Positions 1 through 13,200 of a stretch of 64,000 nucleotides of DNA are shown here, in pieces. Both the position numbers and the translations under genes were made by a program. Origin of the DNA: Muricea muricata (taxonomy: Eukaryota > Cnidaria > Anthozoa > Malacalcyonacea > Plexauridae); assembly GCA_963855995.1 (NCBI GenBank), contig OY979717.1:29587246-29651245 (forward strand), written 5' to 3'. The notes beneath the pieces are model-generated. The model made no database searches. It saw only the letters and a program-made list of their open reading frames with translations, and was not told where the DNA came from. The stretch's first letter is position 1, and every line of letters begins with the position of its first letter.

Positions 1-411
1 AACAAAAAAGTGGCTGGCGGTTTAGTAAAGTTATCAGAGCCTGATTTCAAAGGTGCTTAAAGCGTATTTATTTCGTTTTTGTACTATTTCTGCAGGGCTA
101 CGTGGGCAATTTGGGTATTTACTTGCCAACCTTAGGAAAATACATGCACATGATGTAAACATGATGCATAACAAGCTGACCGCGCGTAATCAATACAGTT
201 GTAGACTGAGTAATAATTATTATCCGTACACAATCATAAATACCAATAAATACACATATTCATTAGACCAAAAATATATTTACCATCAATAATTGGGCTA
301 CCTAGGAATGAACACAAACCCCGACTTTCGTGCCTTGAACGCACACACAAGAAAAAAAAACCCACGAGCTCATTTCAACAAGAGACAAAATTAATAAAAC
401 TGTAGTGTCAT

Positions 412-562
412 CAGTAGCGAAGCCAGCCCGACAATTTAGTCTTGCTATGCAATTTAAATCATTATCATTATTCAGTTCTTTAGAAATTGATTCCTTATAC
501 GGTCTGTAAACACTGAAAAATTTGCATTTGCATGACCAAATGTCGGGCTGGCTTCGCCACTG
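412..562. mobile_element. hAT-like MITE (CAGTRGCGAAGCCAGCC family), 151 bp
   Basis: Inverted ends CAGTAGCGAAGCCAGCCCGA and TCGGGCTGGCTTCGCCACTG, with an exact 8-bp duplication AGTGTCAT at 404-411 and 563-570. Confidence 0.85.
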
Positions 563-1160
563 AGTGTCATTATACGTATTCGACAATAGTTGCCGTATAG
601 TTGTACAAGATGAACTATCTAAAGTGTACTATCACAATTATTGTAGTTATTCTACCACCCGAAACCGTACAATGAATACACAGCAGGGCAAATAAGTACA
701 TTATAGGTTTAGGGTTAATCAATCATGATGTAATTGTGGCACTTATACTCAATGTTGAATAACTTCTTGAGATAATGTGTTTCTAGAAACTCTTTATTGT
801 GACAAAGATCCCTTTTTTTTCTTTCGTTATATATATATCAATTACCTGTTCAGTCAATCAATCAACCTTATTAACGAGGCTGAACATTAAACAGTATATC
901 AACTGACCATATAATGAACGTGAACTTGAACAATTAAATATGTGGCTTGTAAACAAGTTGGATTACTGAAGGAGCAAGACCGAAATTTAGGATGCTCTTT
1001 CCAGCTGTGCTAATTGATTTTTCGAATTCAAAAGTTTGTCTAATAGGGGAATGATCCTTTACGCGTGTACATGTGTTAAGCTGTCAAAACGTATTTCAAA
1101 TTATTGAGACAACATGTGCCACAAACAAGACGAGTAAATTACAACTAAGCTATACGTTAC

Positions 1161-1205
1161 CTTACTGCCAGGTTTTCCTCGTTTCCCCGGTGATCCAGTG
1201 ACTCC
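1161..1205 (-). CDS. Collagen helix exon (45 bp), last one in window
   Basis: Five Gly-X-Y triplets, GVTGSPGKRGKPGSK, phase 0-0, acceptor TTAAAG, donor GTAACG. No collagen exon is visible between here and position 1, so the gene continues to the left of the window. Confidence 0.83.
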
Positions 1206-4200
1206 CTTTAAATCAACATAAGTGTAATAATTCAGGTTTACAACGCAACAGAAACGTGATTGCATGCTCTTCTAAATTAAAGTTAAAAACTAAAATTTTG
1301 ATTTGATTTTATTTTATTTTGACTTCTTATATTGACACTGGTCAGTAGGGGCATTTTGGTCACAAAACTACATACGTGCATATCATTTAGTGATTATAAA
1401 TATACATTAGGACCTGAATCTACAGAGTTAGAACAAAATTAGTTTGACAACAAAGTAACACGGCACTATTGAAATCAACATCAACGACGGTGAAATTAAC
1501 ATCACCAACGACAGCCAACTGAAGAAGATCGCGTTCCAGTTTCAAGTTAAAAAATAGGTTTAGAATTTTTTCATTGTTTCACTTTGGTGGTATGTTGTAA
1601 ATATCTTTTGTTTCATAACACAGGATGTGTCAAAAATGTAGATCCTTCGAAGCAGCCTCAACCCACAATCTGTTGTATTAATTTAAAAGCTCTGAATGAT
1701 CCTCATGAAAAACACAAGGTCTTGTACAGATGCGAAAGCAATAGTAAGTGTACAAGATCTTGTACCGTTTTTCAAAACATTCAAAGATAATACAGCAGAT
1801 TGCAGCTAATTTGAATTGATGCTGCCTCGTAGGGTACACTCTGTACAGTATAATTTTGGAAAATATTGCTTAAAGTATTACACTTACTGATTCTCCACGT
1901 TCTCCGTGGAGTCCTGGTGTTCCAGCATCTCCTTTATGTCCCTAGCAAGCAAAACGTGATTTCTGTTACCATCAAAATTCAGTGTTTGGTGCAAGCTGGT
2001 TTAATAAGGGTGAATTACGTCATTGTCTCAGGTCTCTATGAACAGAAACCGTTTTGATTCATTTGCTGGCAATAATTGTTTGAATACAATTTCTAAATTT
2101 TTAAAATTGCTTGGAAACAACAAAATATGGTAGAAAATCAAAATTCATTTTATTCCAGTAAAGGTCTTCATTTTTTTCAAAGCAAAGTCGTATGAGCAAA
2201 GCAACATCGTATGATCCACTCCTACAGTAACGACAGGTTCAACTGGCTTTTTTACTGTATGCCTCTATCCGTTCAGAAAATACAATCAGTCAACTTGCAA
2301 ATAAAATCCCTCTTACTTGGATCATTAAACCACTCCAGAACTTCTCGCACACGAAAGAAAATACGTTTCCAAACCTTAAATCCTGTTTTTCCAAACCCAA
2401 TGGACTTTCCGGGGTCACCTCTCAGGCCCTAGAACAAAATTATGTGAATATATGAACAATTATAAAAGATATATACTTGATTTTGCATCATTATTTTCTG
2501 TTTATATTTTAAGCTATAAAACAATGCTTCAAGAAAAGACAAAGAGAAAACAGTCAGCTGTAACTGGAGATGTGTCTTTTTAAGTGTGCAAAATCCACAC
2601 AATCAGGCTCGTGTACCAAACTTAACAACGGATCACATATAATTACTACAACACATCATAATTTTATTCTTAATAAACTACCATTCTTGGACCATGCAAG
2701 ATGGTAGAGATTAAGACCGCAACTAAGATTAAGAAATACTATTTTAGAGCTGCAGGTCTTTTGATGGAGAATTGAGGGGGAACCTGTTCCGGAAGATATA
2801 ACGCTGACTTGAATCTCACAAGGAAAAATGCATTATTACCTTATCACCTGTTGCACCTGGTGCTCCAGTATTCCCATTTGCACCTGCGTTTCCCTACAAA
2901 ATTGATATTTACAACTTATTAATGAAGAACTCAAGTTTCTTGAACATATCACAGAAACATTCATAAAATAAAATGACCGCTCAACCACGACATCTGCTAC
3001 ACGGCCATATCAAGGCTGATGTTAAGCGAGATGGAAGATAAACACAATATGCTGGTCAAAATAACAGCATTCGAAGTTCTCGAGTTTTGATGTCATTTCA
3101 ACCTTTCTAACTCGTTAAGCGAACAAGAAAACAATCGACAACTCGCATGATAGACTCAATCTAGATCCAGGTAAAATAAACAAAATATTCCACCACAGCT
3201 ACAATGAGAACCGTAAAATTAGTAAAACTTGTGGTGAAATGTTGTTTAATACAGAAAATACACCCCTTGCGAATTTTCTGCATACAGCTAATCAAAAAAG
3301 GTTGTCATTCAAAAATCTAAAATCTAAATTACTAAATCCAAAATCTAAATTACTAAATCCAAAATCAGAGACTTCCATTTCGAGGAGCGAAACTTTGAAT
3401 AATAAAATAGTCGTGATAGTACAGTCTTTTCCATTAAATCTTACGTTATTATTAGAACACTTGTTGTTTCTTCTTCAAAAATCTAAAATCTAAATTTTGT
3501 AATTTAGATTTTAGATTTCTGAAGAAGAACCTTTTTTGGCTTAGCTGTATATTTGCATCACCAACGGAAAAGCCAACCACATTCGAGACTAATTTTAAGA
3601 TGCTCTCTTCATAGTGCCTGGATTAAAATTTAGCCTAGACAGCGTTTCTAATCACTCCTTGGGGACAAAAAAGCAAAGAAATTGGCGGTCATATTAGCGT
3701 ATATTTCAAAAGAATATATTCCTGTTGTCCCGCGGCTGCGACGTCAGATGAAAACGCTTTATTGGTCATGGTTGCCACGTTATGAATAGAAAAACATCAA
3801 AGTTCTCAGTTTTGTATTTGCTTTTCATATGTTTTCAGCAAATAACACAACGACAAACGTGATTGCTCGATGTCATGCTCAATCTCACTTAATAATTTAT
3901 TCACTCTTTTAAGGTTTTTTTCTACTCGTCGCAAATTCTACTTTAATTACAATCATTGACAAAAGCCTTCGAGCAGTTTGGGTATTCTGCTATGCTCGTG
4001 CCCCCATTGCAATGTCGTTTTAAATCAATTTGTTCTCAATATGCTGTAAACGAGTACTTGGTATCGTACACCAACATTGGTAAGGGGGAAGGGAGATATA
4101 TACAGCTATTTATAATCTTTGATTGATAGTCGCAAGTTTTAGACAATTTAAGAGTGCCTGAAGGTGTTTTATCAATGATTGTAGATGCAAGCACCCGCAG

Positions 4201-7200
4201 CGAGCTTGCGAGTCGGTTCTGTGATGAGTGGAAAAGAGCTTTTACGAGGAGCAATAGCAAAGCCAGCCTGATAATGTGGTCATACTTAGCAAATTGTGAA
4301 TTACTCTCATTATTCATTTTTTTAGAAATAGAGTTTTTACCGTCTATAAACTGCCTTGTCGGGTTGTCTTCGCCGAGGGGTTTGTTAATGAAAACGATTT
4401 TAAATTCAGTAGAGCACTCTCTTTTATGAATTCACATCGCGGAAAAAATTTACATCGCGGAAAAAAACACGGAGCGGTAACCGATTGAAAAGCAAAGTAG
4501 TACATACAACGGATCCGCGATTTCCTTGTTCACCTCGTTTTCCAGGACGACCAGGCGTTCCCTACATGATCGACAAGAAAATATTTGCAACGTTTGATTC
4601 TTGTCTGATACAGTACAATCAATCTTGGAATTTGACTGCACTGAGGATTCTAAGACTTTAGTCGGAAAAACCAAAAAGTTGACCAGAAAAACTGCATTCC
4701 TGAAGGGTCTTTTCTAAATTGAGTGCTATCCCTTATAGAAAATTAACACATAATTTGCGGGTGAGATTTTATATTAAACCAGAACAATTCATAATTATGT
4801 GAAACTTAGAAATTTCCATGTGCAATTCGCGTTTCACAAGCGTTTCATTATAGGTTTGTACAGTATATGGAAGTCAATTTCACACGTTAGGACATTTAAA
4901 GGACGGGGTAGGTGGTGGTGGTGAGTGAGTAGGTAGCGGGGGGGGGGGGGGCTCGTCTGGGTTTATTTAAGCACCCATGCAATATTGAGGATTTGAAGAT
5001 CGCCCATGCTAGCATATGGGTGGAGAATTTTCCCAAGCAACCTATTCAACGCTAGATATGGGATCCTGTTGCATGCAATGGTGAAGGACGAACACTTGCC
5101 CAATGCAACGCTAAGGAGAGAACACTTCCCGCGCACTGAAAAGTGCCTTGCGCATTAGCATGAGGCTTTATAATTATCTTGTAACTAATGAGGACATAGT
5201 AAACCTCTACGCACCTATAAGGGAAAAGACTTATCTAAAACAACAATGATGGATGGCCACTTGCTTAAAGTTGAATAAGGTGGCAATATCTTCATGCGGC
5301 CATGCAGTATTCACACGCCTATCGACAAGATAGATACAGCTCTAACATACTCCTTTGTAAACTATGTCTATGGTTGAATCTTACTGTTTCTCCTTTGCTT
5401 CCAGAACGACCAGAACCTCCAGATGGTCCAGAGGCACCCTATAACGGAGCATGATTAATTTTAGCGTTGTGCTGACTTATGTTGTGCATGTATTGAATGG
5501 TGATTAATTCATTGGAAACACGATTACAAAAATAGTATAAAAATATGTGTTTTTGTTGCTTGTCAAGTTTGTAACATTCATTTTGTGCGTTGCCTGATGG
5601 AAAAGTTAGGTTCCTACTTTAACCACGATACTTGCATATAACCCAAATTGAACTCACCCTGACTCCTTGTCGGCCTATGATACCAGGTTGTCCAACATTC
5701 TAAGGAAAAATACGCACCATAGTTATGCTAACATGCATTACGTAGGTTAAAAAATAACTTTAGTATAATAGGTTGTATAAAAATGGGAAAGGAAACTAGC
5801 ATCCAAATTTCCGCACTTTTTTCAAAAATATTTCTGAGTAAAAGTTGCCCGAGGTATTTTCCAGCATATACTCCTGCAGTTCTGGAAAGAATCGTTTTTT
5901 AGCAAACCGTGACATGGACAGAAAACAAAGTATTTTATTAGCATCAATGCAGAAATAAATATCAATTCAACGTGTATTACGTGCACAGCTCGGCCCTTTA
6001 GAACAGGGATCGAAAAAATATATCGTCGTGTGCACGATCCACAAGCAAATTTATGAGCAAAACACAAAGGGTCCATAAATCACATTAAATTAATTAAACT
6101 TTTAAGTTCGTTTGAGAATCAATATAATAGAAATTGCTTACTATCAGCATACAGAACACCTCATTCTTTGAATTATTGAGCTTTACGCTATTTAACCTTT
6201 GTCTTCATTCCAACGTTACAACTTAGTTACAAATCAAAACGTCGAACTCCCACTCACGTCTGATTAACGGTACATTTACACGCTACGATTTGTTGGCTGA
6301 GACCTAAATTCTGGTGAATGAAAAATTTAGTCGAAGTCCATAATCTGTTTCCTTGATTGCCAGTGAAAAATTTAAATTGAACAATATGGACACAGATTAG
6401 GAATTTACACTCACTCGGCAAAATTTATGTCCCTACATACTTTGCCACGAAAGGGCAGAGTGAGCAAGTATCGTGAAATGCATGATTGGTGATCCACTGA
6501 GCGGTGAAAAGTGGAATTAAAAATTAGACCCTATTATCATTTTTTTGTAACAATGACTTTTTGAGTTTACAATGTGGTTTGGTAAATGATTAACCTACAA
6601 AAAAGAACTTGGCACAGAAGAAAGTTAGAACGTCCAAGCTCTTGCACCACTGCAGCAAGTGCCATCAAGTGTTCAATTTCTTATCTGACGAGTTAGCGGC
6701 ACACCGCACCGCAGTGAGTCTCATATCGCATGTGCAATTCGTGATCAGCCAAAAAACTGCAGAAACCAACAAGCAGCGAGTGAGACTTCAGGTTAGTACT
6801 TAATCTGTGGCATGGATGCGCTTTTATTCATTTCATATGCTGGCTAGAATACGAAGCCTGTCCGACAAATCGTATCATGTAAAATTTAAAGTATCTTTAT
6901 ATAAATACTTGATTATTTGTATAGAAAATTACACGGTCCGAGAAGTATTAATAAAAAATCACACTTGTGTTTGGCAAAATGTTTATAATACCGCGAGTGC
7001 GAAGCATTCCTATTGATATCATTTTTTTAAAAAAATGTTTCACCAATTTGTTCATGTTTTCAGTTTTTAAACTCCCCGCGGGGCTCGTGATCCGTGCCGA
7101 TTAATTTTTAATCGGCACACTAAGCCAATTAATGATTAATCGGCACAGTTTTTAGCCAATCAGAATCGAGTAAACAAAGAAAAATGATATTAGTAATAAA

Positions 7201-10200
7201 ATTAAGGATGTATAAAGTCAAGATCTCCTACCTGCGAACTTCTCACCATCACTCGCCGTGGTTGACCGTTCGAGTCTTGACCCGCCATTTGTATAAACTA
7301 CAGGATAAAAAAAAACCCACGATTGAATAGAGATATTCTTTTCCCAGCACTTAACGACACTCGAGAGCACTGATGTTTAAATCTCTTCAAATAGTTTGCA
7401 CTGCGAAAACACGGAACGAGTTGTTAGAAAACGCTCAATTTCGACTAATAGAAATGCAAGAAAACGAACGTTTACTAAAAAAATTCTGCTGCCCAGCAAA
7501 AAATGAACATTGACAACCTGTTCAGGGTTCAGGTGAAAAAATACTTGAACAATGTTGTGCTGCTCACATTGTTCAACGTTGTCAACGACATTGTTCACCA
7601 TTGCTGAGCATGAATGAGCCTGCAAGCAAAACAATGTTGTTGATAACAATGTGGGCAGCACAGAATTGTTCAAAGTAGTTTTCATCCACCTTGAACAAGT
7701 TTTTCATTTTTTCTGTGTAATATATTGTGCTTTCCAAATTTTCTACTTACTATTGGTCCTGGAGGACCTTGGGGTCCTGCGAATCCAGCTGGACCTGATC
7801 GTCCTGGTGTCCCCGGTGTTCCACCATGACCTGAAATGCCCTAGTTTAAAGCAATGTTAAAATATTTTCTCGGCTCGCACTCGACTTTATAGGGCCATAT
7901 TATTGGAACGGTAACGAAACAATGCCGTTCGCATGTAACGATTGTAATTTGCTTCCTACCAAAATTGCTTCTTTCCGCTGCTCCAGCACACATCCAATAT
8001 GTGGATACTTTTAAAGATCAAGTGGAAACGCTTTTGCAGCAGTTTGTAAATTAGTTAGATTCAATTTTTAGTTGGGCAAAAAATGAAGGTATATTTGGAG
8101 GCAGGATTAACTGTTCAAATTGTTCATGCGTCACAAAAGCTGCAGAAAAATTAATACCGAGTAAAAATATTTCCCCCAGCTGTAAAAAACTTGTAAAAAG
8201 CCATATTTAAATTTCATGACAATATCTGTGGCAGAAGCGAAATATGGTCTAATTATGGTGGATTAATTTGCATAATGGTAAGATGGTAAAAACGCATCGT
8301 GAACAGTGCAAATATCGTTGGTGTATTTTAAAAGATATTTTAATGCTTTATTTGTCCAAAGTATTTAAGCCTGGTTCAAACTTGACGTAAGAAACGGAGA
8401 TTACTTCTCACGTATGTAACCATTTACATACGTGAAGAACAAACTAAAGCATAGGGACAAATATTAGATTGCCTTTGCAATGGTATAGAATTCACTAAAT
8501 CACATCGGCCAGCAGAAGTCACTCTTGATTTTTACCACGAATGTGAGCCGTGCAAAGTCTGCATGATGCAAAACATCGCTGGAATTTGAATCGCTTGTCA
8601 ACGCCTGTCGTGTTATTCGCAAACAACCACATTCACGAGCCATTATTGCAACTTTTTTAGTACCTTGAGTAATTACTACCTTGAGTTCAAACACCTTTAT
8701 CTCAGCCAAGATTTTATAGAAATGCGCATGATATACATCAACATTTAAGTTAGACATTACTGCTTCAGTAAACGCTATTTATAGCATCTTTGGCCAGTTA
8801 CTCCATAGTAACAAACAGAGGAACATTTTTTGCACCACCTGGTACCTGTACATCAAAAAGTAGGGCCAAAAACATTCTCAAATAAGATGCAATGCAGTAA
8901 GATGTTAAACTTCTTATTATACTTACATAATTTCCACTGAATCCTCTTTTTCCAGGTGTTCCCGGTAGTCCCGGTGGGCCCTAGTAAAAAAGACGGGATT
9001 TTTAAAGATCCCGAAAAGAATCAAACAAATGGAGAAAAGCATGCTAATCAAGCACCGGTGTTCATGGCTGGTTTAGTGCCCACAATTCAAAGCAAATTTT
9101 CCGAGAGATTATTTGCAAACCTAAAATAATTTTTTTTCATAAATCTTGCCTGGATGGATCAAAGTCTTCTTGTCGCAAGTTTTGAAAGAAAGGGATGTAT
9201 TGAAATACACAAACTAAAACAGTTTAATCTAGAATTAACAATAAACCAGCTTTGAACGCCTGATTATGACATTACATGAACTATAGATTAATACTAGTCC
9301 GACACTGCAAAGAACAACAAATAATTCGTTGTGACGAGCAGAATTTGAACTCGAATCTTTGATTCTCTAGAGCGCCTCCCAACCACTGATTTAAGTGTAC
9401 GAAATATTTTCGTGGCGAATCAACGCTGGACATTAAGGACCCTTCAATCATGAACTCTAATTCTACACGGCAGACTAACACCAATTCTAACCCTTGAGCT
9501 AAATAGACCATTTTTAACGATCCTTTATACAATGAATACTTTTTGATCAATGCTAAACCAGCACCAGAACCAGCTGTTGATATCTGTTCCCTCCTACCTG
9601 CCGCCCAGGAGAACCACGTTCACCAGGTGGACCTTTAAGCTGAAATTAGACGGGATATTTAGATGCGGGAAGCTTTGTGTGTGCGTTAGAGCAGTGATAC
9701 TAAGGCGCTTTAGACTTGACAACGACTGCGAAATCGAGTACGATACGAGATTTCGCCGCTGAAAATCAGCTATTGCAAACTTGATAATAACCTGCTTTTG
9801 TACCCAACGTATCTTGAAAACAGCAGGTGATCTGAAGCGAAGACAATACGGGCCCTGAGGAAAGACTTTAAAAAATGCAGCCATATAGTCAAATTTAAAG
9901 CTCTGTATATAGCACATTACTGCAACGCAGGTGAACAATAAGTTAATCTTTCTTCAGATGGTCTCTAAGAGTCTATAATGACTATCATAATTATCGGACA
10001 TTCTAGTTTATGCCATACATACAAATCGTTTCACTGTGGAGAAGCGAATAGGCGTTTTCATTGGCCGTACGATTTTTTTTGCTAGTGAAAAATTATCGTA
10101 TTAGCATTTTAATTGGCTATACGGTTTTTTTCACTAGTGAAGAAAATCGTATTGTCATTTTGCTCACAACATGGCCACCGTGTCGGGGAAGGCGCGAAAA

Positions 10201-13200
10201 AATATTTGGCTTTTATGTCTAAAAGAAGAAGAGTTTCTCCAATACAAAACATAAAAACATGAAACGTAAAGATGAACAGCTTTGACTCACTATTTAAGCC
10301 AAATAACGGAGAAACAAATGGTATGAATCTGTTTTAAAAGTTGAATATTTTGTTTCGACATTGTTCGCCTTTGACATGCATTTTTAAATATGAAGGTCTC
10401 GAGAATAAGACAATTACATGTCGAGAACATAGTGTTTACTTTAAAGTCATATTAGGTTTAGATAAAATTATAGTGGACGGACCACTTTTTCTACGATATA
10501 TGTGTACACAACTTACGAAATGTATTCTTGGTGGAGCTTCAGCTAAAAAATATAAAATTAATAAATGTAACGGATTACGAAAAAAACTTTTATCCATTGG
10601 TACCAGTCAAAATATGAGTTTTACCATCGCAACAGGATATATAATTATTTACGCAATAGACCACACACGAGGCGAAGGCAAGCAGTTATAAATCGGGTAA
10701 AGATAGAGAGCAAATGCTTACTTGTACTAGTAAAATGTTTGGATGAAAACGTTAGTGTTTTACTATGATGATAATATCAAAAAAATGAATGATTACATAA
10801 ATCAGGACGGTATCTAATTGATATATTATCTATTTGCCAATTGAGAACCGCAAAGCATCTATGGACTAGAGGAGGGACAACTTAAAGTGGCTGGAAAGGT
10901 AAAATTTGAATAAAATTTGCATACTCGTTCCAGTCTCATGACTGTTACTCTCTATCCGGCGGTATGTCTTCGAACAATCTACGCTCGCTTTGCGGTATCG
11001 AAAACGAGAAATGGATAATTGGATGGGAAATGGATAATTGGGTGATTAAATATGTATTTCGTTTGTTTTCTTACTTCAAATTATTGGTGTATTTTACAAC
11101 GAATAATAAAAATAATTATTATACATTGCAGTTCTCTTATGCGTCGTGATTGGTCAGTTGTATGCAGATAAATGCGACTATCACACAATGTGCAGATAAC
11201 TCAGTTATCTGCCAACAGACAACTGAGTTACCTGCATGTTGAGCCTACGGTGCAGATTATTACAGTATGCGGTATTCGTTGGCATCAATAGTTGGCATAG
11301 CAACAACATTTTTTTCGATATTTTCCGTTTCATGTTATGGCATCTCGCTTTTTAAGCTCTTCCGAAGACGAAATTCTTCAATTGCTTGAGGAAAAAGACT
11401 TACAATGTATAATAGAACAATTATTTTGAGCCAAAATTTGGCACAGTTTGTCTTATTATAGCAATGCAAAACAGTTATACACGTAATCTTTTCCACCGTT
11501 TGGGTCGGAGACTCAATTACTACCATATCATATACAAAATCACACTACACTAACCTTTGCAAGCTTCTTGCGATATCTGATGAACATATTGAATAATAGC
11601 AGGGAGCGAAGTCGCCAGAAACACGTGTTCAAGGCTTGATTCGGAAGCAATTTGCTTTAGGGCTTCAACATTGGGGTTTTTTGAAGCAGCAATCGGATAA
11701 ACAGCAACTCCAGCTCTTTTGAGCAACATTGCTTCTCTGAATATCTTAGCGTTAGTCCCAGGCAACAAGCCATCTGTGATTAATATTAAACCCTAAATGT
11801 AGAAAAAGTTTATCCAAGCACATAGTTAAAAAATAACAAGAACTCATTTGAGTACGGAGTGTCATGGTGTAGTTCAATATGTCTAGTAACTAGACCTCAG
11901 AAAAATACAATGCTTGGCAGTAAACATCAAACATACAAACCTCCATAGAGTATTTAAATAGTAAAAAATTACAGCACTCTGTACACAATATTTAGTCTAC
12001 GGTTGGTGGTAAGGATTTAGTTTATCACACGCTTAGAGACACAGTTTACCGGTGCGGAAAACTTTGTCATATTTGTCACATTTGCGCAAGGTATACATGG
12101 TATAGAGTTCGCACTGAAGGGCTCGCAAAAGAGCTAGATCACTTACTTTCACAGCACCTGACCTTGATCCTCCACCAGCGGTGAAAAGTCGTCTATACGC
12201 CCGTTGTAACGCGAGATGAGCTGCACTATTTGTGTTTCCATTGTAAGAAACTCTGTCTATGGCTCGGACGATGTTTTTTTCTTTGTTCAAGATGCCTAGT
12301 ATTAGTAGAGAAAAATATTTCCAATAACCTCGCAAAATAAACCAGTACAGGCCTATAGGAGACAGGAATTTACACATTTCTATTTAGTCGTGAAAGTATC
12401 AAAGTAACCGGTGTGATAGAGTGTGTACGCCGATCTACACTTAACATTACTAATTTGAATACAGCTAACAAAAGAAAAGGTAAATCTAGACTATATCACA
12501 TCGTCAACAATGACCGTACTACGACAGTTGCGACCAAATGGAAACTAGGCTTTGCTGGTTACTCTTCGCCAGGAGTGCGTGCGTTACCAGTAACAATGCG
12601 CAAAATCATGTTTCCTACGAGGCACGATCCAGTCGATCACGATGTATAAACAAGGTCAATGATTGTAGTAATGATTGAATTGATATAGAGATGCACAACA
12701 TTGCATCGAAACACGAATGCTTGCGCAGTTAAAGGGGCAAAAAAGAACTCATTCACACGAATTGTTCAGTTGATAAAACAGGAAAAACAGCAACATTTTG
12801 TTGCTACCTTTGTATGCTTTTCACAAACGAAGTTAAACCGATGTGCTTTGGTAGAAAATTCATTTTGTTTAAATGATGTTGGTGCCATTAGTAAGCTCAG
12901 GCAAACCTTGCTGATCGCCTGGATTTTTATTTGGTCTACAGAATGTCATGACTGCCGATCCTTGTGCCCGAGAAGTTTAGGAATATTATTTTCAGCTCTG
13001 TCATGCTTAAAAATAGTTTGAACCGTCAAAAAATATATTGTATCGTTTAAAGTTATTTTTATGGCACGACTATTTGAGCGCGCTTTTTGAAGTAGTTTAA
13101 ACATTTGTGTCATTCATGTCTTTCACCCGTGCGGAGCACTCGCATATCTTTTTATTATATTTTAGACAGTAAGATACTAAAAATACACAGTGAGATACAC

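Noticed and set aside
7226-7288. Minus-strand ATG frame MAGQDSNGQPRRVMVRSSQ followed by a GTAGGA donor, lying among the collagen exons
   Set aside because: It looks like a first coding exon but does not fit the collagen frame or composition and has no visible partner exon. It may belong to a repeat.
8815-8860. VPGG-like reading after a TGTACAG acceptor on the minus strand
   Set aside because: Only one glycine triplet and no donor in phase. Not a helix exon.
9780-9870. Possible linker exon (acceptor CCTCAG, donors GGGTACAA or CAG|GTTATT)
   Set aside because: Both donors end in phase 1, which does not bridge vWA4 to the phase-0 helix exons, and the translation shows no Gly-X-Y or Cys pattern.
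10341-10691. 116-codon plus-strand open frame in a collagen intron
   Set aside because: No domain signature, AT-driven composition, surrounded by repeat-like inverted sequence. Not supported as a gene.
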